A stretch of 64,000 nucleotides of DNA, taken from positions 1,736,001 to 1,800,000 of the forward strand of contig NC_045148.1 in assembly GCF_008831285.2 (NCBI RefSeq). The letters are read 5' to 3'. The notes beneath the pieces were generated by a model, which had not been told where the DNA came from, searched no databases, and worked only from the letters and a program-made list of their open reading frames with translations. Origin of the DNA: Nymphaea colorata (Eukaryota > Streptophyta > Magnoliopsida > Nymphaeales > Nymphaeaceae). Below are positions 37,401 through 50,659 of the stretch, piece after piece. How positions within the stretch are numbered: the stretch's first letter is position 1; the number at the start of each line of letters is the position of its first letter. Both the position numbers and the translations under genes were made by a program.

Positions 37401-39490
37401 CTTCATTCTTGGAGCATAAGGTAGAGCATGGTTTCAAGCAGCCTTTTAAGAAGTCCAGATAGAATAAAAAAGTTTGAACGAAGGGAGTAAAAACCCATCA
37501 TCTTTTATACAATTTTTAATGGACATAAGAAGCTTTTGAAATAAAACAAGCACAAGATCTGAAACCAATTTTTTGATTATCATGTATTTATTGCCCATTA
37601 TCATGTATTTATTGCCGTAAGGTTATTTGTGTTATTGAACCTAATATAGACGTTATAACTACACATGCAACTAAGCACTTTGCCCTCCTTACTTGGGTAC
37701 TCAACAAACAAATCCAAGCTATATAAAGCTCTTCATAGCTACTGTCTTCTTTAAATTAATACAACTTCAAACTGCAAAGTGCTTTGTTAAGACTACATTC
37801 AATTAAATTGGAAGGTTATCATTCTCCTTTTCTGATGCACGTTCCCGACGCGCAACAGTTAAGGGCACAAGACGCAGTGTTAGCATTTCAAAGAAAACAT
37901 GATAAGGTAGGTAATGATTAAAGAGGAAAAAGTCCAAAACATATAGAGATGCACCAGATGATCCTAATAAAGGGGTTACAATCCTCCTCATTCTCCCTTA
38001 ACACATATTCTCCCAACCATTTCCTTGCACTAGATTGGTCAATATCCTCAATATGAATCTGTTTTGTTTATTTATTTATTTTGGCAATATTTCTTCTAGG
38101 AGGCATGACAGGTTATTGGGAGACATGTTGGCTAGGTGTTTGAAACATTGAGTTCATTACGTCGGCCCAGAGACTGTACGATTGCTTGGATGTATGGAAG
38201 TGAACTTCACAAAGAGCAAAAGTAACTCCTCTTTTCTGCTGGTGGACACTTTCCAATTTTCTGCATCATATTTTTCTGCACATCAATGGTTTGCAGTGCA
38301 ATTGTTTTGCTATCCTATTCTTCTGTATCACAGTCTTCTTGCTATTTTTGGTGACATGGATGGCAGAGATGGTAGTTCTCTTAAGCTCACCTCATGCCTG
38401 CTTTTTTGGGTTGTTATCTTGATCATTTATTTTTATGCCTTTTGATGGACGGCTTCTTTTTACTTTGTGTTTTCCTTTCATCTTGGTTGCTCTGTAGGAC
38501 ATGATCTCGAGCAGGTCAGCTGCTATCCTTGTTTTGCAGTTGATTGTGTGAGTTCATTTTTGGGGAAGAGATTATGTTCATATGGTCTATCATGTCAGGA
38601 ATGTTCTTTTGTCTTCGAGTGTTAATCCTGACTTGTGTTGCTGTTTGTACATGGTATGTTCTGATCATTAGAGTATTTTAGGGAAGCAATTTTGTTTTCT
38701 CATTGTATGCCATGCCAATGATTTTTCTTTATTTTCTTCTTCATAGGGTGGATATCCTGCTTCTTTAGTCTTCCCGGAGAGATTTGTTGTCTTTGGATAG
38801 TAGGTTCCTTGTAACAGAGTAGGATTAATGCATGAATTTGAAAATATACGGGTAGACTGTGATCCTTTATAACTCCGGTGCTTTTGTTTCTGTTTCTAGT
38901 AGATAGTGCTGCGAATCTTGGTACATGATTATTACTGATTTTCGTTTGCATTTCCTGGCTCCTGTTGCATGTGAAGCTCTCTTAGAGCTCTTGGTCCCTT
39001 CAACTTGCGAACCAAGGAACAGTGATGGCCTCCTTGGGAATTCATTCACTCCAATTGGGGAACCAAGGAAGCAGGAATTCGTTTCCAGCTGACATCACTG
39101 ATTGTTAAGCAAAAAAGAAAAGGGTGGATGGGGCAGCGTACCCTCCGTTTCTTTAAATGCTCCATCGTTGGATGGGCTGTTTCAATTAAGTTAGCTTTGA
39201 TTTCCGTTGGTTTTAAAGAGCCTGAACTTCCATTGATTTTTGAAAATAAGCCAACCTTAGTTGCATTGGTTTAATTGCTTTTTTTTTTTTCAATACGATG
39301 AAAAATAACTAAAAAAAACTTAAAAATATTAAAAAGATAATGAAAAGCTGAAGCGTGGCACACTGGAGCATGCCACTCGTTATTTGGGGGATACATAAAG
39401 TATGACATGACGGCCGCAATCGGCCAAATGTGCATTATTGATCTTTATAACTCCGAAGTGATTTCAAGCATTATTTTTATGAACGTTGTA
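34401..39490. other. Intergenic region, no recognised gene
   Basis: AT-rich with scattered short frames that are mostly hydrophobic and lack domains. It contains a MITE at about 35113-35357 and a GA-rich stretch just before the CslH start (39511-39528). I see no coding exon I can support. Confidence 0.55.
35113..35357. mobile_element. MITE with 17-bp perfect terminal inverted repeats
   Basis: GTGTCTAGCCAATAGAT at 35118-35134 is the exact inverted complement of 35336-35352. The match extends outward to a GGG/CCC end with one mismatch, giving an element of about 245 bp. The interior has no coding capacity. No convincing target-site duplication is visible, so the superfamily is open. Confidence 0.7.
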
Positions 39491-39528
39491 GGGTTTCGTG
39501 TTCCTCACCAGAGAGAGAGAGAGAGAGG

Positions 39529-42500
39529 ATGAAGGGATCAGGAGGACTTCCTCTCCAGGAGAGGGTAGAGCACCCCAACACAGTGGAGAGGCTCTTTCTC
39601 TGCATCCTCTCAGTTCTCATCCTGTGCTTGCTCCTCTACCGGCTGGCCGTCTTGCCGGAGCTGCCTGGCGGCGTGGCCTTCGGTGTGTGGCTGACGGCCT
39701 TTTTGTGCGAGTGCTGGTTCGCCTTCATCTGGGTGTTGTTCTTCAACTGCAAATGGCACTGCATTGAGCACAAGACCTTCCCCGACCGTCTCCTTCAGAG
39801 GTGAGATAAACCACGAATCTACAGAAACAGAGAGGGAGAGAGAGCATGAAACTCCATGCAACTACGAAATCACTTACTCCAAAAGCTCTGGAATTTACAG
39901 GTTCAAATCATCTGAAGAGTTTCCTGCCATGGATGTGTTCGTCACCACAGCCGATCCGGTGATGGAGCCTCCCATCATCACCGTTAACACCGTACTCTCC
40001 ATTCTCGCCGTTGACTACCCAGCTTCGAAGATCACCTGCTACGTGTCGGATGATGGTTGCTCGCCCTTCACCTTCTTCTCTCTAATAGAGGCCTCCAAGT
40101 TTGCTCACTCGTGGGTTCCCTTCTGCAAGAAGTATGGATTAGAGTGCAGGGCTCCCTTCAACTACTTCTCTCAGTCACAAACAGGCGACGCCCACGACCC
40201 ATCCTCTGCTTTCCATCAAGACTGGAAGGAGACGAAGGTAAGGACATTTAAACGGATGAAATCGGCATAATAAAACACTGAGTAGTAACTGATCAATCAG
40301 ATTTCCTTCCGCGCGATTCATATCTTATTAAATATAAAGAAAAAACAATTATGTTACGATTGTGGTGTATGAGATAATCGGGTCTAGTGTTGTACATCTT
40401 AATCGTATTTTTTTCTACATCCAATCAGTTGTTCGAAAAGATTCAGCTAGATATTCGTTCCACATCCCATGTGTTGACATCTCCATAAACGGCCACATTC
40501 CTCCTGTGAATTTGTTTTGAGATTGTTTTCCGTAGGGAGCATATGAAGAGCTTGTTAAGAAGATAGCAGAGGTGGCTAAGAAATCAATTTCAGATAAACT
40601 TTCAGGGGATGAATTTTCAGATTTTGCACGAGTCGAGAAGCGGAATCATCCTTCTATCGTTAAGGTAAGCAACCCCAACATTTTTGGGTGTAATGTATGG
40701 GTTAGATTGTACCCACTTTTACATCTCGAATCAAACAAGGGTGAGATTGTCCTGATTACATAGCCTTTTAATTTGTTCAGATTATAAACGAGCACAAGGG
40801 AAGACTGCATGATCAAGTACCGCACTTGATTTATGTATCGAGAGAGAAACGACCTTCCCATGGACACCATTTTAAAGCGGGCGCCATGAACGTTCTGGTA
40901 CTGGACAAACACGGCACCTGTCTCCCTGAACCCAGACGGCTCGGGCCAGACCCCAGCCGGTTTGCCGCAGATCCTTTTGTTTGACTTTGTTGACTTGGTT
41001 GGCATGTTCAGACTAGAGTGTCCGCTGTGATGACGAACGCACCATTCATGCTGAATCTGGACTGCGACATGTTTGTGAACAACCCCAAGGTGATGCACAA
41101 TGCCCTGTGCCTCTTGCTAGGGTTTGAGTCCGAGGCTCGAAGTGGATTCGTGCAGTTTCCGCAGACGTTCCATGGTGCGCTCAAGGATGATCCTTATGGA
41201 AACCAATGCAAGGTGACGAACAAGGTGCGCCATTCTAAAGCCCCAAGCCTAAACCAATTGTGTCAAGGTTGACCAACTTGGCGCCAGCCACCGAACCAGG
41301 TTGGCATACTCCTTGTGGTTACTTTGAATGAAAATTAGCTCTATAATACCACAATTAAAACTCACAATTGTGAATTTCTGAATAAACTGTAAGGAACCTC
41401 TTTGTTTTTTGTTGTTATACAAAAAAATTTACTTGTGTTTGGGGTTGAATGCAGCATCTCATGCCAGGTTACAATGCATATCAAGGGCCTGCGTATATCG
41501 GCACAGGTTGTTTCCATAGAAGAAAAGTCATTTACGGTCAGCAACCACCAGATTTTCAAGAAGCAAAAAATGGATTCTACAACTACAAATTAGCTAATGG
41601 TGCTGGCTATTACTCTTTTTTTATGCAATGTATCATGATTTAGGCCATTGACGTTTCCTTTCAGCATCCCCTCGAGACAACCACACACAAACACATATGT
41701 GTTCATGCATAGCGAAAGTTGTCAGATAGTTAAAATTTAAATAGTCCATATATCATCGTTAAAGCCATTACCATGGCAACCAAAGAATTAATAACGATGA
41801 TTTATGATTTTTTTAGCCGTAAATTCTTAACTTTTAATCATATAACATCTATTTGGCACGTGGCAGCATCCACTTTCAATATATATATATACATCTGAAT
41901 TTTGGAAGTTAGGTCTCGAGGGAAGCAACATTTGGTGAAAAACACGTAATATTGGAAATGCAGGGCGTCAAAATGGGAGGTGTGGCACGGAAGAAGCATT
42001 GGCAGCCATATTTGGACGCAACCAACCATTAATTGAATCAGCACTTAGAGCAGGCAGAGCCCTCGTCGACCCTCCTCCCTCACAGACCCTCTCAAGTTCT
42101 TTGGAAGCAGCCATTGCTGTGTCTGCTTGTGATTATGAAGACAACACCCTGTGGGGCAAACAGGTTCCCTCTCTCAAACAATTAACTGGACGGCATTTTG
42201 CAATTAGATGTTGTAGAGCTGAACTTTTAGTGAGTCTGATTGTAAATTATCTTCTCATTAATCTTTTCTCAATGGCTTGCAGTGTTTTCATTTCCCTTTT
42301 CTCCAAAAATGAATTTTATTCAAACCGTGTCGTGCCGTATAGTAACATAGAAAATCATGATGAGATAATGCCATCCAATGCATAAACAAACATGCTTCAT
42401 AATAACTGGTTTAGGACAGATTCAGGAACAATCACAAAGCAATCCATTTGCCAAACGACCCCTTAGAGTTCTTGCGCTTTCATGTTTATTTTGCTTAACA

Positions 42501-44228
42501 CAGTAACTCAAAGGCTGTGTTTGTTTCAGATTGGTTGGGATTACGGATCAACAGCAGAGGACGTCATGACAGGGCTTAGGATCCACTCCTCAGGCTGGAA
42601 CTCAATCGCATGTTTATCTGAGCCACCAGCATTTCTCGGTGCGGCGCCGTCCACCGGACCCGACACGATAGTCCAGCAGAAGAGATGGGCCACCGGTTTG
42701 CTTGAAGCTCTCATCAGCCGGCGGAACCCGGTGAAGGCTACCCTTAGGGGGAAGCTGCAACTGAGGCAGTGCATGGTCTATCTCATTTTTTTGTTGTGGG
42801 CAGTTCGATCCGTACCCGAACTTTGCTATGCTATTGTGCCTTCATTATGCATATTCACAAACACCTCCATCTTCCCAAAGGTATCATCTCTCTTTTCCAT
42901 TCTTATTCAAGTAGTCGTCTGATTTCGGTTACGAGTCCCTCTGGTCTTAAGATCATCAGATCCAGGGCACAAGGAGTTGAGTTTGACTCATTAATGCATG
43001 AGCAATGTTCGAAATCAAGACCTTAGGAAAATTTGGGAAATCTTATAACATGGAAAGTAAAAGTTTAGTTGCAAAACATTGTGAAAATATCATGACATAT
43101 TAAGAGTTGTCAAAAATCTAAAGATTTATAAGAAAGAAGGAAAGAGGATGAGCTATATGAATGTGAAAATGTTTGAAACAAACCGGATCCAATAGGCAGA
43201 TCCGTGCTTGGACACAAGCTTGTCTCTACACCTTGATGTCTCAATGCCATTCCATATTCGTATTCTCAAACAACTAGATGGACATGGTTCAGTTCCTCCT
43301 AGGTCCTTGATTGGCTCAGATTTGAATACCATGGAAAGATTCAAATGTAAATCGGAATCTACACTACATCTGATGTCAAAGGTCGAACTCAGATCCCACA
43401 AGTGTATGCCACAACACTTGATCCAATAAAAAGAAGGAGCACTCAGTTTGGTGTAGAAAATTGGATTGTATATCGACTGAGACCATACTAATAAACCAAA
43501 ATGTTGATTCAAATCCTGACCAAGTTCAAGATCATTGACATCAAGGAAATGCAGATAAGATTTAAATGAAGATGTGCACATTACTTTGTCAAACAAAATC
43601 CGGCATCGGCATGAATTCAGAAAGGTTATCTTATCTGATCTGTTTGCACACAGACTGTACAACTAAGTTATGGTGGCATCCTCTTGTCTTGCAGATAACT
43701 GAACCAGAATTCAGACTGCCATCTGCACTTTTTATCATCCTGAATCTCTACGTACTCGTGGAGTACCTTCTTTGTGGCCTTTCAGTGAGAGAGTGGTGGA
43801 ACAATCAGAGAATGGCCAGGATTGTGAGTTCAACTGCCTGGCTGTTTAGTCTCCTATCTGTGTTTTTGAAGGTGTTTGGGATCTCGGAGACGGTGTTCGA
43901 GCTAACTCGCAAAGATGATTTGGAAGGTGCACCGACTGAGGCAGGGAAGTTCATTTTCGACTCGTCGGCCATTTACGTGCCTGCAACTACGCTGCTCTTT
44001 GTGAACTTGGCGGCTCTGGCTCTAGGCCTAGCCAAGGTGGCGATGGAAATGGAAGCTTCTGCTAATGTGGGAGAGTTGGTGTGTTGTTCTTGGGTGGTTT
44101 TGAGCTTCCTGCCCTTCGTAAAGGGACTGTTTAGACGTGGGCAGCATGGTATTCCTTGGCCAACGATTTGCAAGTCCGGCACGATCACTTTGATCTTCGT
44201 GTGTTCATGCAGGTGGTTCTCAAATTAA
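39529..44228 (+). CDS. CSLH: Cellulose synthase-like protein H, 9 exons, 765 aa, intact
   Basis: A family-2 glycosyltransferase of the Golgi or plasma membrane; grass CslH members make mixed-linkage beta-glucan, but the product here is unknown. Exons: 39529-39800, 39901-40237, 40536-40664, 40781-40897, 41012-41224, 41455-41599, 41964-42163, 42530-42880, 43695-44228. All phases agree. Two N-terminal membrane segments (about residues 22-70) precede the catalytic part, which has TADP at 107-110, SDDG at 140-143, DCD at 302-304, AED at 480-482 (in place of the usual TED) and QQKRW at 520-524. The C-terminal third has several membrane helices and the conserved [45 protein letters not shown] and [11 protein letters not shown] fit the CslB/CslH clade, and the length matches. 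The start ATG follows a GA-rich leader. A decayed tandem copy lies 1.2 kb downstream. Confidence 0.92.
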
Positions 44229-44666
44229 TGACTGGACTTAAGGCCAATTCATGAATGATCTTCCAACCGGGCGCAGATGCTTCTTCATATTTTCATATAT
44301 TACTGTCGCACCAGATTTACCAATGCCTATAGCAGGTGCAATGCAACAGGAGATGCTCAATGGTTGTGGCGTTACACAAGACATTTTGCTGTTCCAAGAA
44401 TTTTACAAAATGTTATAAGGATTTAGTTGCTATCATATGGCAACTTAACCTCTTCTTTATTTAAGATTTATCTAAAAGAAATATGAGAAGTCTGTAACAC
44501 ATCCAACTTGCTTACTAACATTTGAATTAATTAAGATGTCTGCCGACTGTAAATGACAATTAGATCTTTTCCCTCACAAAATGACAATCAAGCTCTATAT
44601 GGTTAGTGCCTTCATGAAATCTGGGATTTGGAGAGATGTGTGAAGGAGCTTCATTATTGCAATATA

Positions 44667-44870
44667 GAGGAGTGTTTGATATATCTAGAATCATTGACTT
44701 TTAAAATCAAAATTCTTATTTTTTAAGATTAAAATTATTGAAAAAAACAAGATATTTTGTTTCTGGAATTAGGAAACTAAAATTTGAATTCTTTTCTTCA
44801 TTTCAACTTGTTGAGAAATTATGATTTTAGAATTTTCATTCTTTAAAATTCGAAACCATCAAACACCTCC
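44667..44870. mobile_element. Small inverted-repeat element (MITE-like)
   Basis: GAGGAGTGTTTGAT at 44667-44680 and ATCAAACACCTCC at 44858-44870 are imperfect inverted complements flanking about 180 bases of AT-rich DNA. A related half (GGAGCGTTTGATATA) occurs near 45233 and other GTTTGAT-type ends near 53675 and 55880, so a family is present in this window. Confidence 0.5.
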
Positions 44871-45444
44871 ACCCCCTAGATGAATTGGTTCAAAATGATG
44901 CAGACCTTGGTCGGCCAATATCACTGCCGAATAATTTCACTTATCGTCGTCGTCTTACTGATCGATATTTTGCTTCGGTACTTTTTTTTTGGTGCATATC
45001 TGGAGCACGCCACTCAGAAAATGTGGCTCTCGCTCGTCGCACAAGTCCCTTTCTTTATCTCACTACAAACTAATGATTAAAATAGACCGGGTTGTTATTT
45101 ATCTAAAAATATAAAGTTAACTAAAATATAAAAAACTCAAATATTTAGAAACTCATTAATAATTATCTGGCACTTAGCACCTTACATTGGCCATTGGGCA
45201 GACTGACAGAAATTTTGCATATTTTTTAAAGGAGCGTTTGATATACTTTTAAAATTTTAAAATTATTAAACAGAGGAGGTAATTTGTTTTTATAATTAAA
45301 AAAATAAAACTTGATATTTTGATTTCATTTTAATTTGAGGAGGAATTATATTTTTAGCTGGTTGAATCTGACAACGTGGCAAGTTCTCCGGTCCCCGCCA
45401 GGTCTCAGGTACATGGTACATGAATACAGAGAAATAGGGAGACG

Positions 45445-48400
45445 ATGTCAGGTCAGCTTGTCTTCCTCTGCAGGAGAGGGTAGAACACCCCAACACAGTG
45501 GAGAGCGTGTTTCTCTCCTTCCTCTCGGATCCCATCCTGGGCTTGCTCCTCTACCGGCTGACGGTCATGCCGGAGCTGCCTGGCTGACTGTCATGCCGGA
45601 GCTGCCTGGCGGCGCTGCCTTCGGAGTGTGGCTGGCTGCCTTTATGTGGCGCTGTCCCTCAACTACAAGTGGCACTTCATCGAAAACAGGACCTTTCCCG
45701 ACCGTCTCTTTATGTGGGTGCTTTCTTCGGTGTCTTAAAGTGCCATCTCCCTAGGTTTTGGGCAACACATGCCATGCAGCGTCGGGCTCGATCGTGAACT
45801 GATCGAACCATGTCGATCTTGATTTTGTCTTCTCTTGAGAGGAGATTGATATTAAATGGCCGGCACCACCCAAAGAAAGTGATTGAAGTTACCACTGTTG
45901 TTTTCAAAAACAGATGCAGGAATATTCGCTTGGGAACTTGGACAAAGCCTGTTCGCTCGCAATAAAATAGTTCTCCTTTTTCTCAAAATTTTATGTACAC
46001 TTGTGTGGAGATACTGGAAACATGTTCACCAGTTAGACAAAAATCAAGAGTTGTTCATAATGCAGCCAATTCAAGAGTGTCATGTGTCAGTTTTCATTGT
46101 AATCGTTTTTAATATTTTTTTTAACGACAGTACTTTCCCTGCATGTAGAGATCATACGAGGAGCTTGCTAAGAAGATATCGGAGGCGGCTCACAAATCAA
46201 TCCCAGCAAAATTTTCAGGAGAAGAATTTTCAGATTTTGCCCAAGTCGAGAAGCGGAATCATCCTGCTATCGTGAAGGTACCTAGTCAAAGCTTTTTTGG
46301 CTGTAGTGAATGGGTGCAAAGGTGGAGCCAGATTTTTTCTTTTTTATTTTATAGAGAGAAATAACAATTTTTTAGAATTTTTTACATATACCAAGTTTAA
46401 ATTTTACAAAAATATATATAACTTTATCAAACACTGGTGAGATTGCCCGTGCCCAGGGTTTACATTGTTTCATGTCCTAATAACATATAGCTTCTTAATT
46501 TCTTGGTATGGAATCAGATTATAAACGAGCACAAGGGAAGAGAGGATGATCAGGTGCCATACTTGATTTATATATCCAGAGAGAAACGGCTTTCACGCGC
46601 ACACCACTTCAAAGCAGGAGCCATGAACGTTCTGGTATTGACCAAGGCCCATGTCTCCCTGAACCCAGACGGCTCCGCTGGAGCCGGGCTGAGCTGCCTC
46701 AGATCCTTTTGTTTGACTTCCTTGACTTGGTTGGCTTGTTCAGACAATGGTTTCTGGAGTGATGACCAATGCACCATTCATGCTAAACCTAGACTGTGAC
46801 ATGTTTGTGAACAACCCCAAGGCACTGTACCATGCCCTCTTGCCTCTTGCTGGGGTTTGAGTCCGAGATGCAGAGTGGGTTCGTGCAGTTTACACAGATG
46901 TTCCATGGTGCGCTCGAGGACGACCCATATGGGAACCAACTCAAGGTGTAAATCAAGGTGCGTCATTCTAAAGCCTCAAGTTTAAATTAATTGTGTCAAG
47001 TTTGACAAAATTGTAAGTGGCAGAGCATTTCGAGTCGCCGACTGAGTCTGGTGTGGGCATTGCATGTGATTGATGCTAGGTCTAGTTGCACTTCAATGTG
47101 ATGTTTGAAGGGCTGGTGTGGGCGCTGTTTCACACCAACCACACTGTAGCTCCATTACTGAATTGTGTCGAGTTGGACTGATTCGGCTCGAGCTTGCGAA
47201 CCGTCTACTGGCTAGCCTTGCCAAGAGTAGAATCATGTTTGATGTCTGGATATGGATCTGATCATCTTCAGTCAACCAGCACCTGGTTCAGTGAATGTGG
47301 GCCAGGGATGACATCTCAATGAACAACTAGTTGTTCTTGTTCCAGCCTAATATTTTCCCAGGGACATGTAACACCGTCCCTCGATTGGGTTCAGTTTGTT
47401 TTTTGTTTTACTAAGTAAGCTTGACTTGTGAGTGTAGCATCTCATGCCAGGGTGCAACGCATGTCAAGGGCCCATGTATGGGGGCACGGGCTCCTTCCAC
47501 CGAAGGAAAGTCATTTACGGTCAGCAACCCCTAGAGCGTCCACTCGCCAAAAATGGACCCTACAAATTAGCTAATGTACCCAACCATCTAATTAGGATCG
47601 TCCATCAGATGTAGATAGATGGTTGAGATAAAAAGATAAAGAAAAAAGTACATGATAAAAATGTCTATCACATTTTTTTCAATGTTTTTCTCTTAACCTT
47701 TCTTCATGTTAGATTAGATGGTCTTGGTTAGATGGCTGGATGATTCTAAATAGTTAGAGTCACCATTCAATTTTGATATATAGACATATATTATGTCCAT
47801 AAGTGTGCTATGAAATTTGAAAGTTCGGTCTCCAGGGGCACATTATTTGATGAAAAACACGTGTATATTGGAAATGCAGGGCGCCAAAATGGGAGGTGTG
47901 GCATGGAAGAAGCATTGGCAGCCATGTTTGGAGGCAACCAGCACTTAATTGAATCAGCACTTAGAGTAGCCTCTGAAGGGAGAGCCATCCTCGACCCTCT
48001 TCCCTCACAGACCCTTTCAAGTTCTTTGGAAGCAGCCATTGCTGTCTCTGCTTGTGTTCAGGAAGACAACACCCTATGGGGAAAACAGGTTCTTTCTCTC
48101 TCAAACAATCGACTAGATGACATTTTGCAATGAGATATTGTAGAGTTGATCTTTAATGAGTCAGATTATAAGTTATCTTCTGATTATTCTTTCTCAAGGG
48201 CTTGTAGTGCTTTCAATTTCCCTTCCCTCGATAAACCAATGCAATTCAAAGCATGTTCTGTTGTAAAATAACAATAGAGAACCATGTTTAGTTTTTGCCA
48301 TCCACAGCATCTGCAAACATGATTCACAAAAGGGCCTACAGGGCAGGGAATAGTTTTTCAAAATTAAAAATCGATTCATGTTTTTGAGAAAAACTCTTAC

Positions 48401-49822
48401 TCCCCACCTTAAATTAAGATCTCCCTGATTTTGCTTTTCGCATGTGTGGTTGATTCTGGGTTCATGCGCTTTAATGTGTTTTTGCTTAATGCACCAATTC
48501 TGAATGACTAGTTTTTTTTCAGGTTGGTTGGGATTATGGATCAACAGTAGAGGACGTCATGACAGGGTGTAGGATCCACTCCACAGGCTGGAACTCAGTC
48601 ACATGTTTGCCTGATCCACCAGCATTTCTCGGTGCCCATGGTCCAGCAGAAGAGATGGGCCACCGGTTTGTTTGAAATTCTCTTCAGCCGGCAGAACCCA
48701 CTGAGGGCTACAGTCAGGGAAAAGCTGCAACCGAGACAATGCATGGTTTATCTCATTGTGTTGTTGTGGGCAGCCCGATCTGTACCCGAACTTTGCTACG
48801 CTATTCTGCCTGCATTATGCATATTCACAAACACTTCCATGTTCCCTAAGGTTTCATCTCTCTTTCCCTTCTTATTCAAGTAGTCACGTGATCAATCTAC
48901 TGAGGTACCAGTTTCAGGTTTTTGCTAGGAGTCTGTCTGGTTTTAGATCAGCAGATCCAGGCCAACAGGGGTCTGATTTGTTTTATTGCATGAACAAGGT
49001 TCCAATTCAATACGAGAAAATTTTAAGCGAAGGGGAGATCTTATAACAAGGAAAGAAATAGCTTATGTGCAAAAAAACATTATAAAGAATTGTAAAAAAT
49101 TCCAAGGTTTACAAGAAAAGGGGAAACATGAAGAGCTATATGAATGTGAAACTGTGAATATTCCATTGATGCTTAAAAATGTCAAAACTTTCAAACTGAT
49201 GACATGTTATTGGTGCGTTTATTTTCTAATATATCACCAAATTTGAATCCTTATTATTCAGATAGTTTGATGGATACACCTAGTAACCGTCATCCATAAA
49301 TTTAACTAAGTTTGGACTGGCCGACATGCACTTTGAGACAACTAACTTGAATCAAAGTGGATCCGATAGGCAGAAGACTGTACAACTAAGTAATGGTAGA
49401 ATCCTCTGGCCAGGATTCTGAGTTCAACTGCCTGGTTGTTTGGTCTCCTAGCTGTGTTGCTCAAGGTTTTTGGGATCTCAGAGACGGTATTCGAGCTCAC
49501 TCGCAAAGATGATTTGGAAGGTGCACCGGCTGAGGCAAGGAAGTTCATTTACGACTCGTCGGCCATTTATGTGCCCACAACCACACTGCTCTTTGTGAAC
49601 ATGACTGCCCTGGCTCTGGGCCTAGCCAAGATGGTGATGGAACTGGAAGCTGCTGCTTATGTGGGGGAGTTGGTGTGTTGTGCTTAGGTGGTTATGAGCT
49701 TCCTGCCTTTCGTAAAAGGACTATTTAAACGTGGCCAATATGGTATTCCTTGGCCAACGGTCTGCAAGTCCAGCACGGCCGCTTTGATCTTCGTATGCTT
49801 ATGCAGGCGATTCTCAAATTAA
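45445..49822 (+). pseudogene. Cellulose synthase-like H pseudogene, tandem copy
   Basis: A near copy of the upstream CslH gene, including introns. Recognisable pieces are exon 1 (about 45445-45714), exon 3 (46149-46277), exon 4 (46518-46634), exon 5 (46744-46957), exon 6 (47438-47575), exon 7 (47880-48088), exon 8 (48523-48850) and the end of exon 9 (about 49408-49822). Lesions: a 26-bp tandem duplication in exon 1 (45557-45608), loss of all of exon 2 with TADP and the first catalytic aspartates, a one-base insertion in exon 5 (214 instead of 213 bases), a TAA near the end of exon 5, a lost donor phase after exon 6, a net 23-base deletion in exon 8 just before QQKRW, loss of the first 40 or so codons of exon 9, and a TAG at 49685-49687. 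It cannot encode an active enzyme. Exon 7 carries an in-frame 9-base difference. Confidence 0.92.
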
Positions 49823-50655
49823 TAACCGGAATTTAGGCCAATTCATGAATGATCTTCCAACCGAACAAAGAAGCTCGTCTTTGTAAAGATTCATTTAAGC
49901 TTGATCCTGCTGAAGAAAACGGTTTTCTAGTTCCCTAGAGAGAGTTGCATGTCTTCTTTCTCTCCCTTATTCTCTGCGTGAACGCTCATATCTATGTCAG
50001 TCTTTGTGTCGGATTCCTTTTTATCGAATGTTATTTATAACTGAAGTGTTTTACCTTTAACTGAAAGCCGTTCATAAACAAGCTGCGTCAAACAACAACT
50101 ACAGATAGAAAGAAGGCACCTGTGAAGGTTGTACAATCATTGCCTCTGCCGACACAAACCTGCTAGAGTAATAAAACATTTCAACCAGATAAAGATCGCC
50201 TCAAACAAGTGAAATTGTGACAAAAGTAATGTCCTGCGCTTATTCCTCACTGACATGACAAATGCTAGTGCACTTTTCAAAGCAATGAATGAGGCACACA
50301 TTAGGTGCTCTAATATAAAAAAAATTGATGGGTTGCCCAAAAGTCTTTTGTTTTACATTCAATAATGGCATTGTTAATACACATTAAAATCAAACACACC
50401 TCCCGCAATCTGCCTGGCATGACCTCTCCATTTTGAAATCATCCAGTTTACCAGCTATAATAAAACAATAACAGAGCCACTAGCTAAGCTGTTCTGCAAA
50501 CCAGAGCCTTCTCAAGTATTGCAGCAGCTGCTGCTACTCATTCGCAATCCCATGTCTGAACCATGTGCTAATGATGGTACTCCATAAGGCACTTGGTGGA
50601 CCCAGCCCAAAAAAGCAGATTTAGCAAACACATGTAGAGCAATGCCACAACTTTC
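49823..50655. other. Spacer between the CslH pseudogene and the POP5 3' end
   Basis: No gene seen. It should include the shared 3' ends of two convergent units: the plus-strand CslH copy and minus-strand POP5. Confidence 0.6.
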
Positions 50656-50659
50656 ACCT

